64,000 nucleotides of DNA from Syngnathus acus (Eukaryota > Chordata > Actinopteri > Syngnathiformes > Syngnathidae): NCBI RefSeq assembly GCF_901709675.1, contig NC_051098.1, positions 312,001 through 376,000 on the forward strand, in the 5' to 3' direction. Both the position numbers and the translations under genes were made by a program. The notes below the pieces were generated by a model. That model was not told where the DNA came from, did not search any database, and saw only the letters and a program-made list of their open reading frames with translations. Within the stretch, counting starts at the first letter, position 1; each line of letters opens with the position of its first letter. Shown here piece by piece: positions 32,034 through 42,157 of this stretch.

Positions 32034-32188
32034 TTATGTCTGTGTATGTTCTTCTGTGGGTTTTTAGCTTGTATTTTTTTATCTTTTTATTCAATTTATT
32101 TTTTTATTTCATGCACTGATCGGTTGGCACTTTTTAAATTTCATTGTACATGTGTGACAATGACAATAAAGATCTATTCTATTCTATA

Positions 32189-32855
32189 TTCTGATGGTGA
32201 CTTTGTTAAACGATGCATGATGAAGGCGGCTGAACTTGTACGTCCCGAGAAGCGACAAGCTTTTGCTAATATTAGCCTGACGAGGAATACTATATTAGAG
32301 TGAATTTCGGACCTATCAGCAGATTTAGACAGCCAATTGAAACAGAGAGTCAAGTCATTTATTCCATTTTCCGTTGCAATTGACGAGAGCACCGACATCA
32401 CAGACGTGGAACAACTGGCCTTATTTATTCTTGGGGTTGATGAGACATTGACTGTTACTGAAGAGTTTCTTGAGTTGGTGCCAATGATGGACACCACAAC
32501 AGCCGAAAACATGCAGATTTGAAGGGCAAATTTGCCTCCGTAGGTCTGGACAATATTTATCAGTATCTACTAACAGGGTACTCCAAATTAACAGCCCGGG
32601 CTGCGAAAGGTTTGTGCATGTTTGGGACAACCTACCTTTGTGAACAAATTTTCTCAGTAATGAATATCAATAAAACAAAAACGCGTTCAAGGCTCACAAA
32701 CAAGCACTTAAATGTCATTCATAAAGTGACAGTTAGTCAGGACATGGTATTGATGCACTTGTACAGGCCAAAAGATATGAAGTATCAGGAACAAAAACTA
32801 GTCCAGACTAGTCTTATGCCTTTAAAATGCTGCCTTAGATACTGTTTGCATTGAA
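32189..32855 (+). pseudogene. hAT transposase, middle and C-terminal segments
   Basis: From 32189: SDGDFVKRCMMKAAELV, then a TGA at 32301, then FIPFSVAIDESTDITDVEQL (the first catalytic Asp region of hAT, D-E-S-T-D). After NMQI a deletion of several hundred codons joins to a C-terminal piece at 32519-32855 with MFGTTYLCEQIFSVMN and KSRLTN/HL-like residues, the hAT dimerisation region. Most of the catalytic core is therefore lost. Confidence 0.82.
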
Positions 32856-33420
32856 AAAATACAGCTCTGTGAAGATGAATCCTTACTGTGGTGATTAGAA
32901 AAAGTGTGCAGTTTAATGTTAGTCAGCAACTTCACTACAAAAAAGTATGGTGGATTTCTACTGTTCATGCAACTCCATGAATGTTCAATATGTATTGTAT
33001 GTGTATGTGTGTTTCATGTATGAAGTTTCCACATTTACAGGACATGTGAATACTTTCTTCTTTGCACATTTAATAGCACTCTTCTTAGTTTGTAAGGTGT
33101 AGGCAGGGATTAAATTGAGATTTTATATGGACATGTGTAAATGGTTTAAAAATTATTTTCTTTATAAATCTCGTTCAATCTTAAAGTGCATTACTGTTGA
33201 TGTTTTAAGTTATGTTAATGTTAATGTAATGCTATTAATGTTTTGTAAAAGGAATGTTCATTGAATTTCAACATTTTCCTAATGTTCTTGTGCTTCTTTA
33301 CACCAAAAAAAGGAAAGACATTATATTTTGGTTATTTATAGCAGAGTATGGTATAATTTTAATGGTCCGGCCCACTTGACATCTAATGGCCCACAATGTG
33401 AAATGAGTTTGACACCCCTG
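32856..33420 (+). mobile_element. hAT-Charlie 3-prime non-coding end
   Basis: Untranslated tail of the hAT with a CCGGCCCACTTGAC subterminal block and the terminus GTTTGACACCCCTG ending at 33420. Nothing else is seen. Confidence 0.8.
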
Positions 33421-33777
33421 TGTTACATCAATGAAATAGTACATTCAGACTTGCACATCAGGCAGCAATTTCCTCCCATGACGTCTCTCTCTCCTTTGCT
33501 GCTGCAGCCGTATTAGATTTGCGGCGGAAAATACGTTCATACTCGCCATAGGCTTGCATAAGGACAACTCAATTTTGGTAAAATAAGGCGATCTGTTTTT
33601 CCTCAGTTGTCATGGTGACTCGTGGTATCGGGGCTCCATTGATGATGTCTTTTTATAGTGGTTGTGCACACGTGTAACTCCAGGTTAACATACTCAGAGT
33701 TGATTGAACTAACTCAGATCAACTTTTCTGGAACCGAATGCTCAGAGTCTCCCATCTCAGAGTAAGTCCATACCCCC
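33421..33777 (-). mobile_element. PIF/Harbinger copy B, 5-prime end
   Basis: Reverse complement of 6366-6720 in copy A, ending ATACCCCC at 33777 and followed by CAG. It carries a Myb/SANT-like relic on the minus strand at 33640-33465, with MQAYGEYERIFRRKSNTAAA-like residues and frameshifts. Confidence 0.75.
33465..33640 (-). pseudogene. Harbinger Myb/SANT-like gene, copy B relic
   Basis: The minus strand starts ATGACAACTGAGGAAAAACA, as in copy A, and later reads LMQAYGEYERIFRRKSN and AKERDVMGG. Frameshifts separate the parts, so no product is expected. It supports the view that A and B derive from one element. Confidence 0.65.
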
Positions 33778-33778
33778 C

Positions 33779-34007
33779 AGGAGCTTAAGACGTTTGAGTA
33801 CACTGACTACAAATTGCAGGATTTGGATCATATAGACCTGGACAATAACTTTTTCTCTTCCATCATTAATGACTGTCATTATTACACTGAAGATCAATGT
33901 GATCGTGATGTTAAGGCAGATGCCAAGCTCTCAATTATACACTTTAACTGTAGAAGTATGTTGCCAACTTCAGCCTTATAAAGGATTATTTACATTTTGA
34001 CAATCCT

Positions 34008-34042
<35 letters not shown>

Positions 34043-34459
34043 TTTTATATTATTATTATTATATGGATAAGTCTCTGAATTTTAATATTCTAGAAAAAGT
34101 TACAAAAGTTGTTGACAACTTTCTGGAAGGCATCACAGTTGATATTTGGAGTGAAAAGCATAAACATATAATGGTCAGCTACAGAGCTCCAGAATATAAC
34201 TTCAAAGGTTTTTGTGAGGAGGAAAAGTTTTCTGAAATGAGTAACAAAACAATCTTTATTTGCGTGGACTTTAACATTGACTTAATGAACCCAGATAATC
34301 ATAAAGCAACAGATAAATTCATCAATACTATGTACAGTATGACTTTATTCCCGAAAATTACAAGACCCAATAGAATTATACCTCACACAGTGCCAACCTT
34401 ATTGATAATACGTGTATTTACTAATGATATTGATACTAAGGTTGTGAGTGGTCTATTAA
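33779..34459 (+). pseudogene. Old LINE, piece 1: endonuclease region
   Basis: Frames read FEYTDYKLQDLDHIDLDNNF, then AKLSIIHFNCRSM (endonuclease start) and, after a TTTA repeat at 34003-34046, FICVDFNIDLMNPDNHKATD (the GDFNID-like box, Gly replaced by Val). Stops and frameshifts occur. The LINE continues at 35655, 37302 and 47505. A CR1/Jockey-group assignment is only a guess. Confidence 0.7.
34003..34046 (+). repeat. (ATTT)n microsatellite
   Basis: About ten TTTA units inside the old LINE. Confidence 0.95.
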
Positions 34460-34461
34460 TA

Positions 34462-35652
34462 CCGTAATTTTCGGACTAAAAGTCGCTCCGGAATATAGAT
34501 CGCATTAGCCATAAAATGCACAATAACGTGAAAAACGCTCCGGAGTATAAGTCGCATTTTGGGGGGAAATTTATTCGACAAAATCCAACACCAAGAACAG
34601 ACATGAACGATCAACAACGGGCTAAACGATAGGTATGCTAACGTGACATAAACACAAACGAAGAGCTGAGAACGGGCCTGACGTAACATTCCGAGTTATT
34701 AAAAAAAACTATTACATAAATAACACGTTTATAAAACCATCTGTGTCACTCCAATTCATTAAATCCATCGATCGTCCTTTGTCAACAATGGGTGCGCGTC
34801 GCTGACGGCGCTTGCACTTCAAAATATTCCACAGGCCCATATAACGATATATAAATTGGATATCAAATAACTATTATATAAGCAAGAATATTTTCAAACC
34901 ATCTGTGCACTCTAAATCATTAAATCCATCGATCAAATTCCTCGTCCTTTGTCAACAACGCCGCGCATGCGCCCTGACGTCAGCCTCGTCGTTATTCCAC
35001 AGATCTAGTACATAACTATATTGTAGCGTTAACAAAGTACAAGGAAAGACATGGGTTTAGTAAACGGCTCTTTATTTAACAAAACAAACTTCCAGGCGTG
35101 TGGCAGCGTGGACTTCCAGCCACGGAGGTGGAAGAGAGATCCATAGAATAGGACCGGGCGTGCGTAAAAGCCATGACCGAGCCCCATTCACCGTCCCCGG
35201 ACAGCCACCCGGCCGAGCGCCGGCCCCCGACTTCTATCCACGGAGGTGAAAGAGAGCTCCGTAGAGTAGGACCAGGCATGCGTAAAAGCCATAATAGTTT
35301 TTCAAACCTTCTGTGTCACTCCAAATCCTTAAATCCTTCAAACTCTTCGTCCTCCGTGTCACTTAGAAACAAAGCCGCTAATGATGCCGGTAGTACATGG
35401 GGCCCTTCGTCATCTTCGTCATCCCGTGATCAATCTTTGTCCTTTTTGTAAACAACCGCCGCGCCACGCCGCGCCGCGCTGCTGACGTCACTTAAAATTC
35501 AAATTACAGTAATCCCTTGCTACATCGCGGTTCGTTTATCGCGGTTTCACTTTTTTTTTTTGAAAAAATTCACATATAAGTCGCTCCTCATTATAAGTCG
35601 CCCCCCCACCCAAACTATGAAAAAAACGTGACTTATAGTCCGAAAATTACGG
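34462..35652. mobile_element. TA-TIR element, family 2, simple form
   Basis: CCGTAATTTTCGGAC at 34462 and the inverse ending at 35652, with TA outside (34460-34461 and 35653-35654). It matches the left half and the outer right end of the foldback at 12981-15626 but lacks the inverted duplication. It splits the old LINE between GLLIP and NDISDHFPVF. No transposase frame. Confidence 0.88.
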
Positions 35653-35654
35653 TA

Positions 35655-36015
35655 AATGATATCAGCGACCATTTCCCAGTCTTTGCTGTTTATTATTATA
35701 ATTATGGGAAAAATAAATTAGAAAATATAGTAGGCTTCGTCTATTCACATTTACTAGCGTATAGTAACTGGGATGAAGTATTCTCACTAGGTGACATGAA
35801 TATTGCTTATGAGAAATTCTTGAGCATTTTCTCAACACTGTTTAATAAAAATTGTCCACCTGTTCAGCATAGTAGGAAAGTTAAGTATGCAGAGTGCCCA
35901 TGGATTTCTAGGGGTTTATAGAATGCTTGCAAAAATAAAAATGCATTGTATAAAGAATTTATCAAAGAAAAAACAAAAGAAGCTGAGGCTAGGTACAGAA
36001 AGTTTAAAAATAAGT
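35655..36015 (+). pseudogene. Old LINE, piece 2: endonuclease end and linker
   Basis: Reads NDISDHFPVFAVYYY (the SDH endonuclease box) and then the linker AECPWISRGL, ALYKEFIKEKTKEAEARYRK. A TAG follows SRGL. It joins piece 1 across the TA-TIR element without loss of sequence, showing a clean insertion. Confidence 0.75.
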
Positions 36016-36017
36016 TA

Positions 36018-37299
36018 CCGTAAATTTCGGGCTATAAGCCGCGACTTTTTTCTCAAATTTTGAACCCTGCGGTTTATAGTCCGATGCGGCTTATATAGGA
36101 TTTTTTTCTGTTATTTTTGTGATGACTTGATCACTTTTATACACTCGTAAAAAGGCTGTGGACCGCTCATTGTGCGGCACCACTTTGCTGGCCGGAGGGA
36201 TATGTGACACGGTCACTGGCGAGAAAAGTGGTGTGTTGATCGCATGTCCATCCGCCAGGCAAATAGTGTCGTATAATTCACTCAAAGAAGAGACAGAACG
36301 AGATAAAGATGGACATTACTGAAAGGAAGCTTTTATACACAAACCGTCATTATTGGGGACAAAAGAAATGCATGTTATACCGCTTTTAAGTTAAAGGCAG
36401 TCGATTTGACCCATTGTTGATGACATCGTGTTGCGTCACCCTTTTCTTTCTTTATTTCCCAGTCACGTCTACTCTGGAGCTATCCGTGTAGCTCACTAGT
36501 TTAATGTAACTTAGCGCTTCGTGCATGAATAAAATTAGCATGAACAGACCCTCATCATGAGAAATGTTAGAAGAAATGCATAAAAGCAACGACGAAAGAG
36601 AGACTGAGAAAGTGTGTGGCGAGGGATATCTAATGCTATTCCAATCGGACACTGAGGAGGAAAACTTCGATGGTTTCAGTGCACAGGAGGAAGATGAAGA
36701 CGACGGCTCTCAGTGACTTTTACCGGTACGTTTTTTTAACTAGCCCTGTTAGAGCTGTGCTATCGTGTTGCTGCTTTGTTTACTTTTACTTGTATGTTTT
36801 TTTTAACCAGCCCTGTTAGTGCTGTGCTACCGTGTTGCTGCTGTTACCGCCACGTCTCAGTGACTTTTACTGACCGGTATGTTTTTTTTAATCCAGCCCT
36901 ATTAGTGCTGTGTTACTTCCGTGTTGCTGCGGTATTACTGCCGCGTCACAGGCAGTGTTTGGAAAGAAATGTTAAGGTATGTTATTAAAACTTTAAAAAG
37001 GCTTTCTGTGTACCGTCGTTCTTTGTCAATAACTCGTGTGCACACTTCCGTGTTGCTGCGGTACTACTTCTGCGTGCGTCACAGGCTGCGTTTAGAAAGA
37101 CATATTAAAATATGTTTTTTAAACTTTAAAAAGGGTTTCTGTGTACTGTCTTTCTTTGTAAATAACTCGTGCGCACGTGCGGCTTATAGTCCGGTGCGGC
37201 TTATATAAGAAAAAAACTAAAATATTTACATATATTTAAATACAAATTTTAGCTTGTGCGGCCTATAGTCCGGTCCGGCTTATAGTCCGAAAATTACGG
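36018..37299. mobile_element. TA-TIR element, family 1, inverted copy
   Basis: The ends are CCGTAAATTTCGGGCTATAA at 36018 and the inverse ending at 37299, with TA outside (36016-36017 and 37300-37301). Its order is the reverse of 4181-6265 (GTGATGACTTGATCACTTTT near the left end, tandem CGTCACAGGC units near the right). It lacks the SINE. It interrupts the old LINE between FKNKL and ISIIRASK. Confidence 0.85.
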
Positions 37300-37301
37300 T
37301 A

Positions 37302-37357
37302 ATTAGCATCATAAGAGCAAGTAAGAGGGAACATTACAAGAACGTGTTAGAATCAAG
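37302..37357 (+). pseudogene. Old LINE, piece 3
   Basis: Eighteen codons reading ISIIRASKREHYKNVLES continue the linker after the TA-TIR element. They are then cut off by the 5-prime end of a younger LINE. Confidence 0.65.
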
Positions 37358-37987
37358 AAGGTTGACCTTCTGACCACGTGGTGCAAGGACAACAACCTCC
37401 TGCTGAACATCAACAAGACCAAGGAGATTGTTGTTGACTTCCGAAAGGGTCACACCCGACACCTGCCGCTGACGATCGACGGTGCTGTGGTGGAGAGAGT
37501 GAGCAGCACCAGGTTCCTGGGGGTGCACATCAGTGAGGATCTCTCCTGGTCCACCAACACCGCATCACTGGCGAAGAAGGCCCAGCGCCGCCTGTACTTC
37601 CTGCGGAAACTCAGGCGAGCGTGTGCTCCTCCGGCCGTCATGACTACATTTTACCGTGGCACCATTGAGAGCGTCCTCTCCAGTTGTATTGCTGTTTGGG
37701 GTGGTAGCTGCACTGACTACAACATGAAGGCCCTCCAGCACATAGTGAACACGGCTGGTAAGATTATTGGTGCTTCACTCCCCTCCTTGAAGGACATTTA
37801 CACCTCCCATCTCACCCGCAAGGCGACCGCGATTGTGAGTGATGTGAGTCACCCCGCTCACTCTTTGTTCGATTCTCTGCCCTCTGGGAAGAGGTACAGG
37901 AGCCTGCGCTCCCGCACCACCAGACTCACCAACAGCTTCATACTCCAGGCTGTTAGGATCCTGAACTCTCTCCCCCTTTCTGCGTAG
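37358..37987 (+). pseudogene. LINE reverse transcriptase, C-terminal third
   Basis: The frame contains LLTTWCKDNNLLLNINKTKE, IVVDFRKGHTRHLPLTIDGA, RFLGVHISEDLSWSTNTASL, MTTFYRGTIESVLSSCIAVW and SGKRYRSLRSRTTRLTNSF. It is open to its natural end. The catalytic FADD box lies upstream and is absent. L2/CR1-group by similarity. Confidence 0.85.
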
Positions 37988-38262
37988 CGTCCTGTACTTT
38001 TGCGCTATGCTTACAATATGCACACTTGCTCCGTTTTGCTCCTCTTATTTATTGTGTTATTTGTTTATTATTTATTCATCACTCTTTTTATTTATTGTTT
38101 GTGCCTTCTTGTTTTTATTTTGTCATTTGCTTGTATGTCTGTCGTGTACTATGTCTCGTCACCGTGGGATAGTGGAAACGTAATTTCGGTTTCTTTGTGT
38201 GTCTTGGCATGTGAAGAGATTGAAAATAAAGCTGACTTTGACTTTGACTTTTTGACTTTGAA
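37358..38262 (+). mobile_element. LINE 3-prime fragment (same family as 54558-57045)
   Basis: Coding end to 37987, then a 3-prime UTR with GCTCCTCTTATTTATTG, CGTCACCGTGGGATAG and a GACTTT-repeat tail. It is 5-prime truncated in the RT thumb. At the tail it abuts an LTR edge at 38264, so either it landed at that LTR or a deletion joined them. Confidence 0.85.
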
Positions 38263-38263
38263 G

Positions 38264-38306
38264 ATAATCTGTAAACCCTAACATATCCCTCCTGTTTTAT
38301 CATATG
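38264..38306 (-). mobile_element. LTR edge and polypurine tract
   Basis: The 21 bp at 38264-38284 equal one end of the solo LTR at 9995-10435 (minus strand TGTTAGGGTTTACAGATTAT). Immediately inside, the minus strand reads ATAAAACAGGAGGGATA, a polypurine tract as found before a 3-prime LTR. The rest of this LTR is lost at the LINE junction. Confidence 0.75.
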
Positions 38307-39512
38307 ATTGTGCCAACCCCGATCAATCAAACATAAGTAAGAAAATACAATGACAGCAATAATTTCCAGTGAAGATGAGGTTTTCCCTCAATACTCCAGT
38401 CCAAATTTAGTGTGTGATTGAAAAACCTGCGGCTAGATATTATTTTGCAGGAAAAGTCTCACACGGTCCCTCTGCCTTAGGTGACCAGAATGTTATCAAT
38501 AACAACAGTTCAAGATAAAAATTGCTCGTGATTTTTCAGCCGTTAGGGGCTTGGCACGCCCACTGGTGGAGGGTAAGCACAATTCTCACCCCCTTCACAG
38601 CTCTGCTCCGTCTGGGGAGAACTTGGAAATATCTGCCGCGTGGTCGTTGTCTTCAGTGGCTCAGGGTGGACTACCTGGCCACCAAGGGGGAAGAGGATTA
38701 TTCTGCCTCTGTTTGAACTGGGGGCGGGGACACTGTCGATGGCGGCTCTGGTTCCTTGCAGGAACCCTTCACTGGGGCGCACTGGGACAGATGATACCAC
38801 GTATCTCCTTTTTTTAATGTTTTGGTTGCCCTGGTTACAGAGGCGTTGCTACACTAAAGGGAGGGGAGATTGTGTCTGTAGCAACGCTGATTAGCTAAGG
38901 AATGTAGTGTGGTGTGAATTAGCACTTCATTGTCGGCCCGTGACCCCCGCAGAATTTGTCCTCTTCCCTCAACCAGCTGTTCTTCTCCCATGGTTGGCTG
39001 ACTCGTCCTCGAGTGTGATCAGATAACTTGAATTGCCGCTTTCCTGTGGAACAATACAACTAAACCTTTGCTAACTTTATCTACTTGGTAAATTAACACA
39101 CAATAATAATGAGTAACTTGTCCTAAACACTTAAACAAACATTGAGTAAATATGGGATAACTTGTATGCAACTACTTCAAACTGTATATAACACTTAACA
39201 AAGAAAAACAGTTCTGACCAACAACAATCTATGAACCAAACCTACAGTTAACTAAAAGGAATGAAGTTTCTTTGAACCAAATAAGAATATTTCGCCTATG
39301 CAAATAAGCTCTGCTCATTGTTAGTGAAGGCCTCTTACAGGAACAAAAACAGACAACATAAGGACAGGAAGGATACATATGGCTGACAGGGATCAAAAGA
39401 CATCCCTGTCACTAAAGAGGAAGAACCTAGATAAAAGGAAAGTCATAAACTCATAAAGACAAGGCCTCCAGGTCTGGCAGGCCAAGGCTTCACTTAAATT
39501 ATTCCAACATTC
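38307..39512 (-). mobile_element. Probable 3-prime LTR region of an endogenous retrovirus
   Basis: On the minus strand this starts TGTTGGAATAATTTAAG right after a second polypurine tract (GATAAACAGGAGGGGAA, 39514-39530). It is 1.2 kb with no coding signal except short frames. The far edge of the LTR is not clear, and part of the sequence next to 38306 may belong to the first element. No second LTR is seen. Confidence 0.5.
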
Positions 39513-42143
39513 CCCTCCTGTTTATCTCATATTTGCTCAATTTTTACATTACCAAAAACAACCACTTATCTCGATTTTCAGTTGTCGGATCACAAGTATG
39601 AGCACAAATAAGTTTACACCAAAAAGGATAAATGTTGCGACATTATCATTCGGAAACACACAGATCTGGGAAAAAGTCTGGAAACTCAAGTGCAAAAATT
39701 GCATCATCATCATCGTTATCATCAACATGCTGGCGTTCAGACATTAGGCATACCCGGGGTTATCTTGTCTTCCATGGGCGATATTGCTGTAGTGATGAGA
39801 CGATTAAACAGAGCACGCAGACATGGAATACAACAACATCCACACAAGGTGAGGATAGCAGGAATTGAGGACACAAGGGCTTTATACTTCCCAAAAGCAG
39901 TCATCCACTTGTAGTGCTCTTTCATCCTCGTGTTGAGGGATTGCCGGCTTGCAATCGCCTTCGTCAGGCTCCCATCAGGGGCGGTGTCGTTCTGGATGAA
40001 GGTGCAGCATTGTTCTCTGAACATTGCGCAGACCCTTCCTTTCTCAGACAACAACATAACAAGAGCATTGCGGTTCTGGATTGACATTAGGGAAGGCGTG
40101 GCTAGCTGTTCGTGCACTGCCTCAAGTCCCGCTTGTGTCCGTTTGCCCAATTTCTCCATGTTGCAATGGATGTAATTTATCCTGTCAATGTTCTTGTTCA
40201 TCGTACACCAGCAGCAAATGGAGGACTCCCATCCCGCTGCAATTTGGTCAATTAATTCTTATTAACCAGGAACTCCTCTGGGGACTCTAATTGCATCAAT
40301 TTCAGTCTGATCATCATCGCCTCTCAAATTTAAAGACATTTTGGTTTTTTCCAGCTTTTTCCCAGATCTTGGCATGTCGATATATATACAATTTTGGTTG
40401 ACTACATTCTCTAAAAGCAATGGTTTCTTTTCTTTTTTCTTTTTTTTCTTTTTTTCAACGGATATTATATAGAACACTCAAGCAATCAATTGTTTCTTTT
40501 ACCAGTTACTCTTATAGTCTTATAGCCTGAAACAAACTATCCACATTCATTTTAGAGATAAGGCATTCAGTGTTTATTTTGAAGCCAATTCAATCCATTT
40601 TGAGAATGCATCTATTATGAACCAGGCATTATAACCCTGTGGATTGTGTTTAGCACATGTTAAACAAGCTCTACAAACGTTTTTTTTTATAAATGTTTTG
40701 AATATGAATCAAATCCATATGTTGTATAAAGCTGACTGACCTGCCTCCTCTTGAACCATGTGACACACACCACGGCTCAATATTGCTGCCCATTTATTGC
40801 CTCCTGTTTTAAAGGAGATTCTCTGGTCTTGGTCGGATCTGGGCTGGGGGAATGGATGTTAAGTCCTGTAGCAAATGGTTCCTTTGATCAGTCAAACAAA
40901 TGTTGATTAGCCAGGGAAGCGCATAAGCACGTGCCCTTCCAAACACATACACCACTTCCTCATAGCTTCTTTAGTCATTTTTCAATAATCTTCCAATTGT
41001 TTACAGCAAAAGTTTGAAAAGCTTGAGAACATTTTAACTTAATGGGATGACGCCAAATGTGAGGCTTCTGAGGCTTGGCAATGCCCATGCCTCACACCTT
41101 GACAAACGTTTTTGGAAGATGTGTTCTTTACTACATGTGATTCTATCATCATTCAATTTGACTTTCTTTCCAAAACGCTTCTCAATTTCCCAGTTTACAC
41201 ATCTTCTGCATGTGTTACTGGTTCTCCAGTTTTTTTTTTTTTTTTCCTCTAGTTAATTATCAATCCAAAAGCAACCTTTTTTTTTTTTTTCTTTTCTTAG
41301 CATTTAACTTACTCAAAATCACTCTTTCTTCAAAGTCGCTCTACTAATTTTCCATAGTAGTCCCCATCAACTTCAACCATTCAACCTGTATTTTCCTTTC
41401 ATTCAGGCATTCAGTCATCAATGCTCATTTGCATCTCACACACAGTCTCCAAAAAGGAGTCTTTCTATCACATTGGTCCCAATTCATCTAAGCTCTCCAC
41501 ACAACATTCATATACCATTTTCAACTCAAGGTTCCTGATAGAACAATCCACCAATCCAAAAAAATTCAACACAAAAAAACTGCTGGCAAATTAATCAGAA
41601 TTTTTTCTTTGTTTTTAAATTTGAAGAACTCAATCTCTCAGATTCAGCTCGCATATAGAAGTTTGTATAATCTTATAACACAACCAATCTATTATTTATA
41701 TTAAATGTAGCATTGCAATGTCTTAAATTCACAATTTTGCTTCTTCCAATTCCTGAAAGCATGTTCTGTCTTTTTTTTTTTTTTTTTTTTTTTCTTCGAA
41801 TTTCTCATGAGGCCTCGACACTTAACCTGCACGAGTGTGGATCAGTTTCTGCTCGCAAACAGATTTCTCTCTTTTCCTCTCATTTTTATCTTTCAAAATC
41901 GTTTCTGTTCTGCGGTGCAAATTGGATAGACCACAGTCTAGCAAATTTCTTTACACTAAACGTTTAGCCAATTTTCATCATTTTAACACACATGCACAGC
42001 TCTCGCGCGCGTAAGGTAGGTCCCAGCACCAATGATTCGTCACAGGCTGGCCATTTCCTGCGGTCGATCATGAGCTGGTCCCTCCCACGCACACGAGGAC
42101 AGCACATTCTAATCTTTCATTTATCTTCTAGAAGCAAATTGCA
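39513..42143 (-). mobile_element. Endogenous retrovirus interior, decayed, minus
   Basis: Begins at the polypurine tract and holds a decayed envelope segment (39690-40260). Beyond about 40480 it is AT-rich with T runs (41229-41245, 41771-41794) and no recognisable gag or pol. It is cut at 42144-42157 by the Rex3 insertion; the sequence from 45287 continues it. Confidence 0.6.
39737..40201 (-). pseudogene. env: Retroviral envelope, transmembrane-subunit relic
   Basis: A 154-codon minus-strand frame. In order: a heptad region, a Q-N-R-x-A-L-x-x-L-L motif typical of the conserved TM ectodomain, then C-A-M-F-R-E-Q-C-C (the C-x6-C-C pattern of gamma-type and syncytin-like envelopes), a D-N-like polar part, and a hydrophobic anchor with a Cys cluster (LTLCGCCCIPC). 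The surface subunit and the N-terminal half are missing, and the frame ends early. The family link is by motif only. It is a fossil with no intact protein. Confidence 0.8.
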
Positions 42144-42157
42144 TTTATTTACCACTT

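Larger units (their letters stand above)
29282..32188 (+). mobile_element. L2-type LINE, 5-prime truncated
   Basis: Starts in the region just before the endonuclease and runs through endonuclease, reverse transcriptase and a short 3-prime UTR with AATAAAG, ending in an ATTCT pentamer tail (32170-32188). It is inserted inside the hAT transposase gene at a codon for Tyr in K-P-Y-S-D-G-D-F. The RT frame is intact, while the endonuclease is broken. Confidence 0.85.
18783..33420 (+). mobile_element. hAT-Charlie transposon, split by two insertions
   Basis: The right end is a clean hAT terminus (GAGTTTGACACCCCTG at 33405-33420). The left end starts in subterminal CCGGCCCGCAAGG sequence at 18783 and has lost the outermost CAGGGGTGTC. 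The transposase is readable in pieces at 19078-19168, 29026-29281 and 32189-32855. It is interrupted by an LTR retrotransposon (19169-29021) and an L2 LINE (29282-32188), and it is itself inserted in Harbinger copy B. The target duplication is lost with the left end. Confidence 0.82.
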
